Positions 1 through 7,758 of a stretch of 64,000 bases of DNA are shown here, piece after piece (position 1 is the stretch's first letter; each line of letters begins with the position of its first letter). The stretch spans positions 62,001 to 126,000 of the forward strand of contig NZ_JAGTIS010000010.1 of the NCBI RefSeq assembly GCF_018704125.1, read 5' to 3'. A program made the position numbers and the translations under genes. The DNA comes from Metapseudomonas boanensis. Its GTDB lineage: Bacteria; Pseudomonadota; Gammaproteobacteria; Pseudomonadales; Pseudomonadaceae. Below the pieces are notes generated by a model. The model worked only from the letters and a program-made list of their open reading frames with translations, had not been told where the DNA came from and ran no database searches.

Positions 1-224
1 AGGGTGCCGACGATGCGCTCTTCGCTGGCGCCCAGCGGCAGGGTGACGAAGATCCCCTCCGGCAGCAGTTCGGCGATACCGCGCGCCAGGGTCGACTTGG
101 CCATGCCGCGTGGCCCCTCGATCAGCACGCCGCCAAGGCCTGCGTCGATGGCCGCGAGATACAGCGCCAGTTTCAGCTCATCGGCGCCGACTACGGCGGC
201 GAGGGGGAAATGAAGGTCGGTCAT
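1..224 (-). CDS. ChlI/BchI-like AAA+ ATPase (magnesium-chelatase-type), N-terminal part
   Basis: Only the first ~74 residues are in the window; the gene runs off the left edge. The ATG is at 222-224. A Walker A motif GPRGMAKST lies near residues 36-44, in the context of the MgChl I / CobS-like AAA+ family that powers metal insertion into tetrapyrroles. From memory, Pseudomonas commonly carries a ChlI-like gene beside a DAHP synthase gene and cobN, where it is thought to supply ATPase function to aerobic cobaltochelatase. Here it diverges from aroF, while cobN lies at 37.8 kb. The family is clear from the P-loop and surrounding residues; the role in cobalt chelation is inferred. Confidence 0.8.
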   Translation of the reverse strand, partial: MTDLHFPLAAVVGADELKLALYLAAIDAGLGGVLIEGPRGMAKSTLARGIAELLPEGIFVTLPLGASEERIVGT

Positions 225-347
225 GGCGGCTTCCTGAAAACGCGTACCGGGCATGGTAGCGAAAGCCCGAACTCCCCGATAGAAATCAGTGATTGAACAG
301 CAGCGAGCGATGCAGTAAGTTGGCCAGCATTCGCTTCGGAGATCGTC

Positions 348-467
348 ATGCCGCACCTCGCTTCCATCCCGTCCACCGCTTGCCAGGCCTCGGCCCCGGC
401 GCGCGTGCGGGTGGCCGCTGCGGCCAGCTATTTCCATGGGTATTGGTTTAGCCACGGGCTGACCTGA
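348..467 (+). CDS. Aromatic-rich leader peptide 1 of aroF (39 aa)
   Basis: Short ORF with a GGAG ribosome-binding site at 338-341, seven bases before the ATG. The first two thirds are Ala/Pro/Arg-rich. Residues 28-34 then hold five aromatics (Tyr28, Phe29, Tyr32, Trp33, Phe34), and the stop at 465-467 precedes a strong Rho-independent terminator by 52 nt. This is the layout of a transcription-attenuation leader, as in trp and phe operons: ribosome stalling at aromatic codons would favour an alternative fold and read-through into aroF, whose product starts aromatic amino-acid synthesis. The peptide itself is probably without function. This is a sequence-based prediction. Confidence 0.72.
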   Translation: MPHLASIPSTACQASAPARVRVAAAASYFHGYWFSHGLT

Positions 468-556
468 TACCCAATCAGGCGGCCCACCTCAAAGGGTCGC
501 CTACCGAAGCACCACGAAACCCCCGGTCGGCAACCCGACCGGGGGTTTTGTTTTTT
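438..556 (+). promoter_or_regulatory. Predicted aroF attenuator (mutually exclusive RNA hairpins)
   Basis: Several pairings can be drawn. GGGTAT at 438-443, within the aromatic codons, can pair with ATACCC at 467-472. A hairpin of AGGCGGCCC (477-485) with GGGTCGCCT (494-502) follows. GCTGACC at 458-464, the last sense codons of leader 1, can pair with GGTCGGC at 525-531, which would break the 5' arm of the terminator at 520-545. That gives an antitermination model driven by stalling near codons 28-29. Pairings were read by eye and energies were not calculated. Confidence 0.5.
520..556 (+). terminator. Rho-independent terminator in the aroF leader
   Basis: Perfect 11-bp stem of CCCCCGGTCGG (520-530) and CCGACCGGGGG (535-545) with a CAAC loop, followed by TTTTGTTTTTT (546-556). 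It stands between a short ORF and aroF in the sense direction, so it acts as a conditional (attenuator) terminator rather than the end of a gene. Confidence 0.9.
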
Positions 557-599
557 CCAGAGCCCACAAGGCCAAGCAAACGTCACACAGGATCGCACC

Positions 600-701
600 A
601 TGATCAGCTATCGCACCTACCCGACCTATTACCGCAACTCCGACTGGCGATTTAGCCGCTTTGCCAATGCCGCCATCCATTTGAGTCGAACACCCAGTTA
701 G
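600..701 (+). CDS. Aromatic-rich leader peptide 2 of aroF (33 aa)
   Basis: A second micro-ORF lies between the terminator and aroF, with an AGGA-type ribosome-binding site about seven bases before the ATG. Within its first 21 codons it has Tyr4, Tyr7, Tyr10, Tyr11, Trp16, Phe18 and Phe21. Such density is hard to explain by chance in a GC-rich spacer. The 44 nt between its stop and aroF are nearly all G/C with self-complementary runs (CCGCGCGCGG type) next to the aroF ribosome-binding site GAGG. It could gate aroF translation or act as a second attenuation step. No known homologue was recognised. Confidence 0.55.
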   Translation: MISYRTYPTYYRNSDWRFSRFANAAIHLSRTPS

Positions 702-745
702 CGCGCCGCGCGCGGAGCAAGCCGCGCCGGCCGAGGAAGCCAGTC

Positions 746-1840
746 ATGAATTCGTCCGTATCCGTTCTGCCCATTACTGTACAGCCGCTCCACGCCATTG
801 CGCTGGAAGCTTCCGTTCCGTCATCGCGCAGCACCCAACCGCTGCCCACCCCCGCCGAACTGCGCCAGCGCCTGCCGCTGGACATCGCCATTGCCCAGCA
901 GATCCAGGCCCAGCGCCAGGCCGTCCGCGCCGTGCTGGATGGCGAGGACCCGCGCCTGCTCGTGGTGGTCGGGCCTTGCTCCATCCACGACGCCGATTCT
1001 GCCCTCGACTACGCTCAGCGCCTGGCGGTGCTGGCGCCACAGGTGAGCGACCAGCTCCTGCTGGTGATGCGTGCCTACGTCGAGAAACCGCGTACCACAG
1101 TGGGCTGGAAAGGCCTGGTCTACGACCCGCACCTGGATGGCAGTGGTGACATGGCCGAGGGGCTGGCGCTGAGCCGTCGGTTGATGCTGGAAATCGCCGA
1201 GCTGGGCCTGCCGTTGGCTACCGAGTTGCTGCAACCGCTGGTGGCCGGTTACTTCGATGACCTGCTGAGCTGGGCGGCCATTGGTGCGCGCACCAGCGAG
1301 TCGCAGATCCATCGCGAACTGGTGAGCGGGCTGGACCTGCCCGTGGGCTTCAAGAACGGCACCGACGGCAGCCTCGGCATCGCCACCGACGCCATGCGCT
1401 CGGCGGCTCATCCGCACCAGCACTTCGGCATCGATGGCCATGGCCGGCCGGCGCTGGTGCAAACGGCTGGCAATGCGGATACCCACCTGGTGCTACGCGG
1501 CGGCCACCAAGGACCGAACCATGATGCGGCCAGCGTGCAGTCGGCCCGTGCTGGTCTGGAGAAACTCGGCATCGCCGCGCGCATCCTGGTCGACTGCAGT
1601 CACGCCAATAGCAGCAAGGATCCCTTGCGCCAGCCAGCCGTGCTGGAAGATGTGATCAGCCAGCGCCTTTCCGGGCAGGAGGCGCTGCGCGGCGTGATGC
1701 TGGAGAGCCACCTGTTCGACGGTGCGCAAGCGTTGTCCTGCGACCTGCGCTACGGCGTGTCGATCACCGACGGCTGCCTGGGTTGGGAGGGGACCGAGCG
1801 TATCCTGCGGGACGCGGCGGAGCGGCTGCGGCAGGGCTGA
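746..1840 (+). CDS. aroF: 3-deoxy-7-phosphoheptulonate (DAHP) synthase, class I
   Basis: 364 aa, normal length for AroF/G/H-type DAHP synthase, which condenses phosphoenolpyruvate and erythrose 4-phosphate in the first step of the shikimate pathway. Visible motifs in order are VVGPCSIHD (~74-82), MRAYVEKPRTTVGWKG (~107-122), GARTSESQ, GFKNGTDG, LRGG, DCSHANSSK (metal and substrate site) and ITDGCLGWE near the C-terminus. The ATG at 746 has GAGG upstream. The leader carries two aromatic-rich ORFs and a terminator, so expression is probably tuned by aromatic aminoacyl-tRNA supply. Which amino acid inhibits the enzyme cannot be told from sequence. The symbol denotes the family rather than the Tyr-sensitive isozyme. 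Confidence 0.93.
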   Translation: MNSSVSVLPITVQPLHAIALEASVPSSRSTQPLPTPAELRQRLPLDIAIAQQIQAQRQAVRAVLDGEDPRLLVVVGPCSIHDADSALDYAQRLAVLAPQVSDQLLLVMRAYVEKPRTTVGWKGLVYDPHLDGSGDMAEGLALSRRLMLEIAELGLPLATELLQPLVAGYFDDLLSWAAIGARTSESQIHRELVSGLDLPVGFKNGTDGSLGIATDAMRSAAHPHQHFGIDGHGRPALVQTAGNADTHLVLRGGHQGPNHDAASVQSARAGLEKLGIAARILVDCSHANSSKDPLRQPAVLEDVISQRLSGQEALRGVMLESHLFDGAQALSCDLRYGVSITDGCLGWEGTERILRDAAERLRQG

Positions 1841-1849
1841 GCTGCGGCT

Positions 1850-1874
1850 GTTGGGTATCGCTGCACTCAACCCG
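1850..1874. repeat. REP-like repeat, GGTTGAGC family (copy after aroF)
   Basis: The sequence reads TTGGGTATCGCTGCACTCAA on the plus strand and matches the core of the inverted REPs at 24100-24130 and 24291-24322. It lies just after the aroF stop. No T-run follows, so it is not a clear terminator. Confidence 0.6.
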
Positions 1875-1983
1875 CATATGACAGGTTTGGCGCACTCATT
1901 CTCCTGCCTGTGGGACATTGGCGGGGCGGATGGCATAGCCAGGCGAGGCTGGTCCGGAATTGGCGATTTGCGCTACATGGCAT

Positions 1984-2385
1984 TCAGTGGCAGCAGCCGG
2001 CTGACTCCAGATCCTTGAGGATCGGGCAATCCGGGCGGTGGTCGCCCTGGCAGGAATCGACCAGCTCTTGCAGGGTGTCCCGCAGGCTGGCCAGTTCGGC
2101 GATCTTGCGGTTGAGTTCATCGATATGATCGCGCGCCAGGGCCTTCACATCGGCGCTGGCGCGCTGGCGGTCTTGCCAGAGTTGCAGCAGCTTGCCGGCC
2201 TCCTCCAGTGAAAAGCCCAGGTCGCGGGAGCGCTTGATGAAGGCCAGGGTGTGCAGGTCCTGGCTGCTGTACTGGCGATATCCGCTGTCGGTACGACCCG
2301 CAGCGGGCAGCAGGCCGATACTCTCGTAGTAGCGGATCATCTTGGCGGTCAGCCCGCTTTTCTTCGCTGCTTGGCCGATGTTCAT
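1984..2385 (-). CDS. cueR: MerR-family copper-responsive regulator CueR
   Basis: 133 aa. The N-terminal winged-helix domain has the MerR signature (MNIGQAAKKSGL, then MIRYYESIGLL, residues 1-27), followed by a long dimerisation helix. A metal loop with two cysteines about eight residues apart (near 112 and 120, SCQGDHRPDC) is typical of Cu(I)/Ag(I)/Au(I) sensors. The C-terminus ends CCH. It follows cueA by 34 nt on the same strand, an arrangement known from P. putida cueAR. CueR activates promoters with a 19-bp spacer, and two such promoters are visible nearby (cueA and copZ). Confidence 0.93.
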   Translation of the reverse strand: MNIGQAAKKSGLTAKMIRYYESIGLLPAAGRTDSGYRQYSSQDLHTLAFIKRSRDLGFSLEEAGKLLQLWQDRQRASADVKALARDHIDELNRKIAELASLRDTLQELVDSCQGDHRPDCPILKDLESAGCCH

Positions 2386-2419
2386 TTGCTGTCCCTCGGG
2401 GGCGCGCTCGTTGGGGTCA

Positions 2420-4801
2420 TTACTTTGGCTTCCAGGTTTTCAGCAGCAGCGCGTTGCTCACCACGCTGACGCTGGACAGGGCCATGGCGGCGCCCGCCAC
2501 CACCGGACTGAGCAGTCCGACGGCTGCCAGCGGGATGCCGACCAGGTTGTAGATGAACGCCCAGAACAGGTTCTGGCGGATCTTCGCATAGGTGCGTCGG
2601 GAGATATCCAGGGCCGCGGGTACCAGGCGTGGGTCGCCGCGCATCAAGGTGATGCCGGCGGCGTGCATGGCGACATCCGTGCCGCCGCCCATGGCGATGC
2701 CAACATCGGCGGCGGCCAGGGCCGGGGCGTCGTTGATGCCGTCGCCGACCATGGCCACCGTCATGCCTCGTGCCTTGAGCGCGGCCACCGTGGCAGCCTT
2801 GTCCGCCGGCAGCACTTCGGCGTGGACCGAGTCGATCCCCAGGGCCTCGGCCACCACCCGGGCGCTGCCACGGTTGTCGCCGGTGATCAGGTGGCTCTGG
2901 ATATGCCGCGCGCGCAGGGCTTCCAGTGCTTCGGCAGCGCCCTCCTTGAGTGTGTCGCCGAAGGCGAACAGGCCGATGACGTGCGGCTGTGGGCCGAGGT
3001 CCAGCAGCCAGGACAGGGTACGGCCTTCGCCTTCCCAGGCGTCGGCCTTGGCGGTCAGCACCCCGGCGTCCAGGCCTTTGTCCTGCAGCAGGCGGAGGTT
3101 GCCCAGGGCCAGCAGACGGCCATCCACGCGCCCCTGGATTCCACGCCCGGCCAGTGCCATGCTCTCGTCCACTGCAGGCACCGCCAGTTGGCGTTCGGCG
3201 CAGGCGTCCAGCACCGCCTTGGCCAGCGGGTGCTCACTGCCGCGCTGCAGGGCTCCGGCCAGTTTCAGCAGTTCTGCTTCATTGCCGTTCTCGGCCGAGA
3301 GGTGGGCGATTCGCGGAGTCCCGGAGGTAAGGGTGCCCGTCTTGTCGAAGGCCACCACATTAACGCCGTGGGCCACTTCCAGTGCTTCGGCGTCCTTGAT
3401 CAGGATGCCGTAACGGGCGGCGACGCCGGTGCCGGCCATGATCGCTGTCGGCGTGGCAAGGCCCAAGGCGCAAGGGCAGGCGATGACCAATACGGCCACC
3501 GCATTGATCAGTGCGATTTCCAGGGGCGCTCCCGCCAGTAGCCAGCCGGTGAGCGTGACCAGAGCGATCAGCAGTACCGCGGGTACGAAGACCTCGCTGA
3601 CCTTGTCCACCAGTTTCTGGATCGGTGCCTTGGCGGCCTGTGCGTCTTCCACCAGGCGGATGATCCGCGCCAGCACGGTCTCCCCACCGAGAGCGGTGGT
3701 GCGGACCAGCAGGCGGCCTTCGCCGTTGATGGCCCCGGCGGTTACCTTGTCACCCGGCTGCTTCGCCACGGGCAGGCTTTCGCCGCTGATCAGCGCCTCG
3801 TCGGCATGGCTTTGGCCTTCGATCACTTCACCGTCGGCCGGGAAGCGCTCGCCGGGTTTGACTACCAGCACATCGTCGAGGCGCAACGCAACGATGGCGA
3901 CGTCTTCCTCCTGGCCGTTGCTCAATCGGGTGGCGCGCTCCGGGCGAAGGGCTTCGAGGGCGCGGATAGCAGAACTGGTCTGGCGTTTGGCGCGGCTCTC
4001 CAGGTATTTGCCGAGCAGGACCAGGGCGATGACCACGGCGGAGGCCTCGAAATACAGGTGTGGCATGCCGCCTGCTGGTGTGGCCCACCATTGGTAGACA
4101 CTCAGCCCATAGCCAGCGCTGGTGCCGATGGCTACCAGCAGGTCCATGTTGCCCGCACCAGCCCTGACCGCTTTCCAGGCTGCACGGTAGAACCGCGCGC
4201 CGAGGACGAACTGCACCGGCGTGGCGAGGGCGAACTGCACCCAAGCCGGCAACATCCAGTGGATGCCCAGCCATTCCAGCGCCATGGGCACCACCAACGG
4301 CAGGGCCAGTGCGATCGCCAGTAACACGGCCCAGCGTTCGCGATGTAGTCGGGTTTCGGCATCGTCGACGGGCGGGTGGCCTGCATCGATTAGCCTCGCC
4401 TGGTAGCCGGCCACAGCCACGGCCCGGATCAGCGCATTGCTATCGGGCTGGCCGAAGAGTTGCAGGTGGGCTCGTTCGCTGGCGAGGTTGACGGTGACAT
4501 CGGCGACGCCGGGCACCTTGCGCAGGGCCCGCTCGACGCGGCCGGCGCAGCTCGCGCAGGTCATGCCCGTGATGGCCAGTTCCAGACGCTGGCTCGGCAC
4601 TTCGTAACCGGCTGCTTCGACGGCTGCAATCAGTGCCGGGAGACTGTCACCCGAGGCTTCGACGCGGGCGTGTTCGGTGGTCAGGTTGACTGTTGCGGCC
4701 TGCACGCCGGGTACCTTGCCGAGCGCGCGCTCGACGCGGCCGACGCAACTGGCGCAGGTCATTCCACTGATGGGCAGGTCGATGGTGGTAAGGCTGGACA
4801 T
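2420..4801 (-). CDS. cueA: Cu(I)-exporting P1B-type ATPase
   Basis: 793 aa. Two N-terminal heavy-metal domains each carry GMTCASC (near residues 13 and 79). The transmembrane metal-site motif is CPC ([11 protein letters not shown]); the phosphorylation motif is DKTGT; the phosphatase loop is SGES and the hinge is [10 protein letters not shown]. Together these define a CopA/CueA copper exporter of the inner membrane that moves cytosolic Cu(I) to the periplasm. It is the first gene of a cueA-cueR unit, transcribed from a CueR-type promoter at 4828-4858. The start ATG at 4799-4801 has GGAGGAT upstream. The symbol cueA follows Pseudomonas usage; copA is equivalent. Confidence 0.95.
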   Translation of the reverse strand: MSSLTTIDLPISGMTCASCVGRVERALGKVPGVQAATVNLTTEHARVEASGDSLPALIAAVEAAGYEVPSQRLELAITGMTCASCAGRVERALRKVPGVADVTVNLASERAHLQLFGQPDSNALIRAVAVAGYQARLIDAGHPPVDDAETRLHRERWAVLLAIALALPLVVPMALEWLGIHWMLPAWVQFALATPVQFVLGARFYRAAWKAVRAGAGNMDLLVAIGTSAGYGLSVYQWWATPAGGMPHLYFEASAVVIALVLLGKYLESRAKRQTSSAIRALEALRPERATRLSNGQEEDVAIVALRLDDVLVVKPGERFPADGEVIEGQSHADEALISGESLPVAKQPGDKVTAGAINGEGRLLVRTTALGGETVLARIIRLVEDAQAAKAPIQKLVDKVSEVFVPAVLLIALVTLTGWLLAGAPLEIALINAVAVLVIACPCALGLATPTAIMAGTGVAARYGILIKDAEALEVAHGVNVVAFDKTGTLTSGTPRIAHLSAENGNEAELLKLAGALQRGSEHPLAKAVLDACAERQLAVPAVDESMALAGRGIQGRVDGRLLALGNLRLLQDKGLDAGVLTAKADAWEGEGRTLSWLLDLGPQPHVIGLFAFGDTLKEGAAEALEALRARHIQSHLITGDNRGSARVVAEALGIDSVHAEVLPADKAATVAALKARGMTVAMVGDGINDAPALAAADVGIAMGGGTDVAMHAAGITLMRGDPRLVPAALDISRRTYAKIRQNLFWAFIYNLVGIPLAAVGLLSPVVAGAAMALSSVSVVSNALLLKTWKPK

Positions 4802-4827
4802 GGGACGATCCTCCTTGGATTAAGGAT

Positions 4828-4860
4828 AGGATCAACCTTGACATGAGGTTAAGGTCAAGG
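4828..4860 (-). promoter_or_regulatory. CueR-type promoter/operator of cueA
   Basis: On the minus strand, a -35 TTGACC (4858-4853) is separated by exactly 19 bp from a -10 like GATCCT (4833-4828). An inverted repeat CCTTGAC/GTCAAGG fills the spacer. The over-long spacer with an internal dyad is the hallmark of MerR-family promoters, which need DNA distortion by the activator. The same layout is found before copZ. Confidence 0.85.
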
Positions 4861-4875
4861 GGCTTCTGCGTTCGC

Positions 4876-5001
4876 CGGTTGCGCGGCTGGGCTTTGCGGA
4901 GCCCAACCTACGTTTCTGCCGTTCCCGCAGGAGCGAGCTTGCTCGCGAACTTGGCCCCGCCTTCGCCAGCAAGAACTCGGCGTCCCCCTGGCTCCTACAA
5001 G
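4876..5001. repeat. Two REP-type repeats in the cueA upstream region
   Basis: 4876-4911 is a hairpin-forming unit (GGGCTTTGCGGAGCCC core) ending in CCAACCTACG, like the larger unit at 24716-24813. 4921-5001 holds GAGCGAGCTTGCTCGCGAA and a degenerate inverted partner ending GGCTCCTAC. The second half, read on the minus strand, resembles the copy at 19557-19600. Neither encodes a protein. Confidence 0.7.
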
Positions 5002-5042
5002 GAAACACCACCGGCGATGGGCTGGGGAGCGGGAGAGCGGTG

Positions 5043-5423
5043 TCACTGCCGCGCCGTTGTCGGCACCAGATACAAGCCTTCCGTGCTTTGTACCAGTCGG
5101 AACTTGCGCACTTCACCGGCCACCAAGGTGACGGACTGCTGGCGCAACTGTTCGATGCCTGGTTTGCAAGGACCGGGCCCCAGCAGGCTCAGGCGGATGG
5201 AGAGCGGGCCCGGCGGCAGGTTGAAGGAGACCGCCTGGCCTTGCACCAGGCGTGCAGCCAGCTGGTCCTGGAGGTAGAGACCCACGTCACAGGCGGTGGC
5301 CAACTCGACCCGCTCGCGGGAGATGATCAACACGCCATAGTCGACCTGGGACCGCGCACCAGCCGCTTGCATGCCGGTGAGCAAGGCGAGGGCGAGCAGC
5401 AGGTTGGAACGAAAGCCAGGCAT
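5043..5423 (-). CDS. Hypothetical exported protein (126 aa)
   Basis: Residues 1-24 form a signal peptide (basic start, then LLLALALLTGMQAAGA), with probable signal peptidase I cleavage after an Ala. The mature part is ~100 residues, mostly beta-strand-like. It has two cysteines (in TACDVG and GPCKPG) and a segment FNLPPGPLSIRLSL that recalls PEGA/DUF2846-type domains. No precise family was recognised. It sits between the copper genes and diverges from copZ, sharing the region with the copZ CueR promoter, so a periplasmic role under copper stress is possible but unsupported. Confidence 0.7.
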   Translation of the reverse strand: MPGFRSNLLLALALLTGMQAAGARSQVDYGVLIISRERVELATACDVGLYLQDQLAARLVQGQAVSFNLPPGPLSIRLSLLGPGPCKPGIEQLRQQSVTLVAGEVRKFRLVQSTEGLYLVPTTARQ

Positions 5424-5478
5424 GGTGCGCTCTCCGGCAAGGCACTGTTCCTGCAGTGTAGGAGCATTTCGGTCGGTC

Positions 5479-5509
5479 TTGACCTTGCCATCATGGCAAG
5501 GGTGAGACT
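5479..5509 (+). promoter_or_regulatory. CueR-type promoter/operator of copZ
   Basis: -35 TTGACC at 5479-5484, 19-bp spacer with the dyad CCTTGCCATCATGGCAAGG, then -10 GAGACT at 5504-5509. Spacer length and dyad position match the cueA promoter exactly, which predicts co-induction of copZ and cueA by copper. Confidence 0.85.
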
Positions 5510-5539
5510 GTCAGCGTTATCCACAAACGGAGTTCGATC

Positions 5540-5737
5540 ATGCAGGTATTCAAGGTTCAGGGAATGTCGTGCGGCCATTGTGTGCGCGCCATCACTCAGG
5601 CGGTCCAGGCTCTGGACAAGGCCGCCGAAGTCCAGGTCGATCTGGCAGCAGGCGAGGTGCGGGTCGCCAGCCGGCTGGCCGAGGAACAGGTCGTGGCGGC
5701 CATTCGCGAGGAGGGGTATCAGGTCGAGACGGCCTGA
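5540..5737 (+). CDS. copZ: Copper chaperone CopZ (HMA domain)
   Basis: 65 aa, a single heavy-metal-associated domain with the Cu(I) site MSCGHC at residues 9-14. It shuttles cytosolic Cu(I), typically to the N-terminal domains of a CopA-type ATPase, here plausibly the product of cueA. The ribosome-binding site GGAG lies seven bases before the ATG. It is a single-gene unit behind its own CueR-type promoter. Length and fold are complete for the family. Confidence 0.93.
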   Translation: MQVFKVQGMSCGHCVRAITQAVQALDKAAEVQVDLAAGEVRVASRLAEEQVVAAIREEGYQVETA

Positions 5738-5816
5738 GTCCACTCGTCTGGCTGCCACTTCAGGCAGGGCGTGGGCCAACGGTGGAAGTTGCTGCGCACA
5801 TCCATCATGGCCCGTG

Positions 5817-6437
5817 TCACTCCCAGTCACGCACCAGCCCGGCGAACAACGCATCGACCATGGGTTCGGCATCGCGCAGCGGATCGAACAGGCCGGGGTC
5901 GCGTGTCCAGTCGATGAATAGGCCGATCACCAAGGCATGCACGGCGCGCGAGGCCTGCAGCGGGGTCAGTCCGGCTCGCAGGCGCTCCAGGCAGCCAGGG
6001 CGAGCGAAGAGTTGCTCACCCAGTTGAATGAACTGATTGACGAAGTCCCGGTGGCGTTCCTCCGCTTCGCGCAGTTCTGCGGTGAATTCGCAACGGTGCA
6101 GCAGGATGTTCATCACGCGCTGGCGCTGCGGATCGCGCGCCAGGCTGACGACACCTTCCACGCAGAGGTCGCGCAGGGCTCGCAAGGGGTCCTGGTTGCC
6201 GCAGCCACTCAGGCGTTCGGTCATTTCTTCCGGAGGCAGTCGCACCTGGTTGAGCATTTCGTGGAACAGATGGGCCTTGTTCTGGAAATGCCAATAAACC
6301 GCGCCACGGGTCACCCCGGCAGCACGAGCAATCTGTTCCAGCGACGTATGGGCGACACCGTGCTCGAGGAACAACAGTTCGGCGGCAGAGAGGATGGCGC
6401 TGCGGGTTTTCTCGGCTTCTTCTTTTGTTCTGCGCAT
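5817..6437 (-). CDS. TetR-family repressor, TtgR/AcrR type
   Basis: 206 aa. The N-terminal helix-turn-helix (residues ~8-55) has the AcrR/TtgR-like start RRTKEEAEKTRSAIL and GVTRGAVYWHFQNKAHLF. The C-terminal part is the variable ligand-binding domain and holds MNILLHRCEF, as in TtgR-like proteins. It diverges from an RND adaptor/pump pair, the usual layout for a local pump repressor released by hydrophobic drugs or aromatic compounds. A TTTAC/GTAAA inverted repeat in the shared intergenic region (6512-6535) resembles TtgR/AcrR operators. Which inducer it senses cannot be told. Confidence 0.88.
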   Translation of the reverse strand: MRRTKEEAEKTRSAILSAAELLFLEHGVAHTSLEQIARAAGVTRGAVYWHFQNKAHLFHEMLNQVRLPPEEMTERLSGCGNQDPLRALRDLCVEGVVSLARDPQRQRVMNILLHRCEFTAELREAEERHRDFVNQFIQLGEQLFARPGCLERLRAGLTPLQASRAVHALVIGLFIDWTRDPGLFDPLRDAEPMVDALFAGLVRDWE

Positions 6438-6510
6438 AGCAGTTGGGCTAATACTGTCTAGGCTTCTTATTTGGGGAACAGAGTGTACCGATTATTGCGC
6501 GGAAAACCCT

Positions 6511-6536
6511 GTTTACAAACAAAGGTGCACGTAAAT
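6511..6536 (+). promoter_or_regulatory. Candidate operator of the TetR-type pump repressor
   Basis: An inverted repeat TTTAC (6512-6516) / GTAAA (6531-6535), in the local context TTTACAAACAAAGG, resembles the TtgR operator core (TTACAAACA...GTAA). It lies 47 nt before the adaptor gene in the divergent spacer. It is a match by eye to a known family operator, not tested. Confidence 0.5.
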
Positions 6537-6582
6537 GCATCGCTAGATCGCTTGCCCAACCGGCGTCGTATGGAGACACCTT

Positions 6583-7746
6583 ATGCCGTTTGCCCGTTTA
6601 TTCCCCATCAGCCTCACTCTCCTGATGGCTTTGGCAGGGGGGGCCAAAGCCGCAGATGCTCCATCGGGCGCCCCACCCGTACCGGAAGTGGTGGTGGAGA
6701 TCGCCAAGGCTGGGTCCCTGCCGCTGGTACTCGAGTATTCAGGACGTACGGCGGGTTATCGCGAAGTGGAAGTTCGGGCCCAGGTGAGTGGCATCCTGCA
6801 GCAACGTACCTATCAGGAAGGTAGTCGCGTCAAGCAGGGGCAGGTGCTGTTTCGCATCGACCCGCGCACCTATGAGGCTGCGCTGGCCCGGGCCAAGGGT
6901 GCGCTGGCCCAGGAGCAGGCCCGCTACCGGCAGACCGAGCGCGACCTCAAACGTACCCGCGAACTGCAGAAGAAGGGCTATGCCAGTGAAAGCGAGCTGG
7001 ACAATGCCATTTCCAATTTCGAACAGAGCAAGGCCAACGTAGAGGCCGCCCAGGCCGAGGTCAAGGCGCGGCAGATCGATGTCGACTACACCACCGTCGA
7101 AGCGCCCATCTCCGGTATGACCAGCAAGGAAACCCGCTCCGAAGGCAGCCTGGTGGTGGCCGGAGACCCCAACTCCAGCCTGCTGACCCAGCTGACCCAA
7201 CTCGATCCCATCTACGTCAACTTCGCCTACCCGGACACCGAAGCCGAGCGCCTTCGTGAGGGGGTCAAGAGTGGCAAGCTGGAACTCCCGCCGGATGGCT
7301 TGTTGAGCGCCGATGTCGAGTTCGGCGATGGTTCGACCTATCCGCTGTCGGGGCGGGTGGACTTCACCGACAGTTTCGTCAACACCGGCACCGGAACCGT
7401 CAGTGCCCGCGCAGTCATCCCCAATCCGGAACAGAAGCTGTTACCCGGTATGTTCGTCCGCGTCCTGGTGAAGGGATTCAATCGCAGGGAAGTCGTCACG
7501 GTTCCGGAGCGGGCCCTGGCCCAGGGGCCACGCGGCACCTTTGTCTACGTGGTGGATACCGAAGGCGTGGCACGGGTCAGGCAGGTGAAGACCGGTGACA
7601 CCCGTGATGGCCGCTGGGTCATCGAATCGGGGGTGAGCGACGGTGAGCGCGTGATCGTCGAAGGCTTGCCCAAGGTGCGTCCGGACTCGCCAGTGAAGGC
7701 CATCGAGGCCGGCACCGTCGCCGATCAGTCCACGAAGAAATCCTGA
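6583..7746 (+). CDS. RND efflux periplasmic adaptor (membrane fusion protein)
   Basis: 387 aa. A signal peptide of ~24 residues ends GGAKA-ADA with no lipobox cysteine, so this adaptor appears not to be a lipoprotein, unlike AcrA or MexA. It then has an N-terminal beta-barrel/lipoyl half with VEVRAQVSGIL, a coiled-coil hairpin (~95-170, rich in Glu/Gln/Lys/Ala), the second lipoyl half and a C-terminal membrane-proximal domain. It links an inner-membrane RND pump to an outer-membrane channel. The pump gene follows by 12 nt. It diverges from the TetR gene and lies behind its likely operator. Confidence 0.92.
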   Translation: MPFARLFPISLTLLMALAGGAKAADAPSGAPPVPEVVVEIAKAGSLPLVLEYSGRTAGYREVEVRAQVSGILQQRTYQEGSRVKQGQVLFRIDPRTYEAALARAKGALAQEQARYRQTERDLKRTRELQKKGYASESELDNAISNFEQSKANVEAAQAEVKARQIDVDYTTVEAPISGMTSKETRSEGSLVVAGDPNSSLLTQLTQLDPIYVNFAYPDTEAERLREGVKSGKLELPPDGLLSADVEFGDGSTYPLSGRVDFTDSFVNTGTGTVSARAVIPNPEQKLLPGMFVRVLVKGFNRREVVTVPERALAQGPRGTFVYVVDTEGVARVRQVKTGDTRDGRWVIESGVSDGERVIVEGLPKVRPDSPVKAIEAGTVADQSTKKS

Positions 7747-7758
7747 AGGAGCGCCGCC

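Noticed and set aside
2342-3541. Long plus-strand frame across the copper ATPase gene
   Set aside because: Shadow of cueA, whose P-type ATPase motifs are all on the minus strand.
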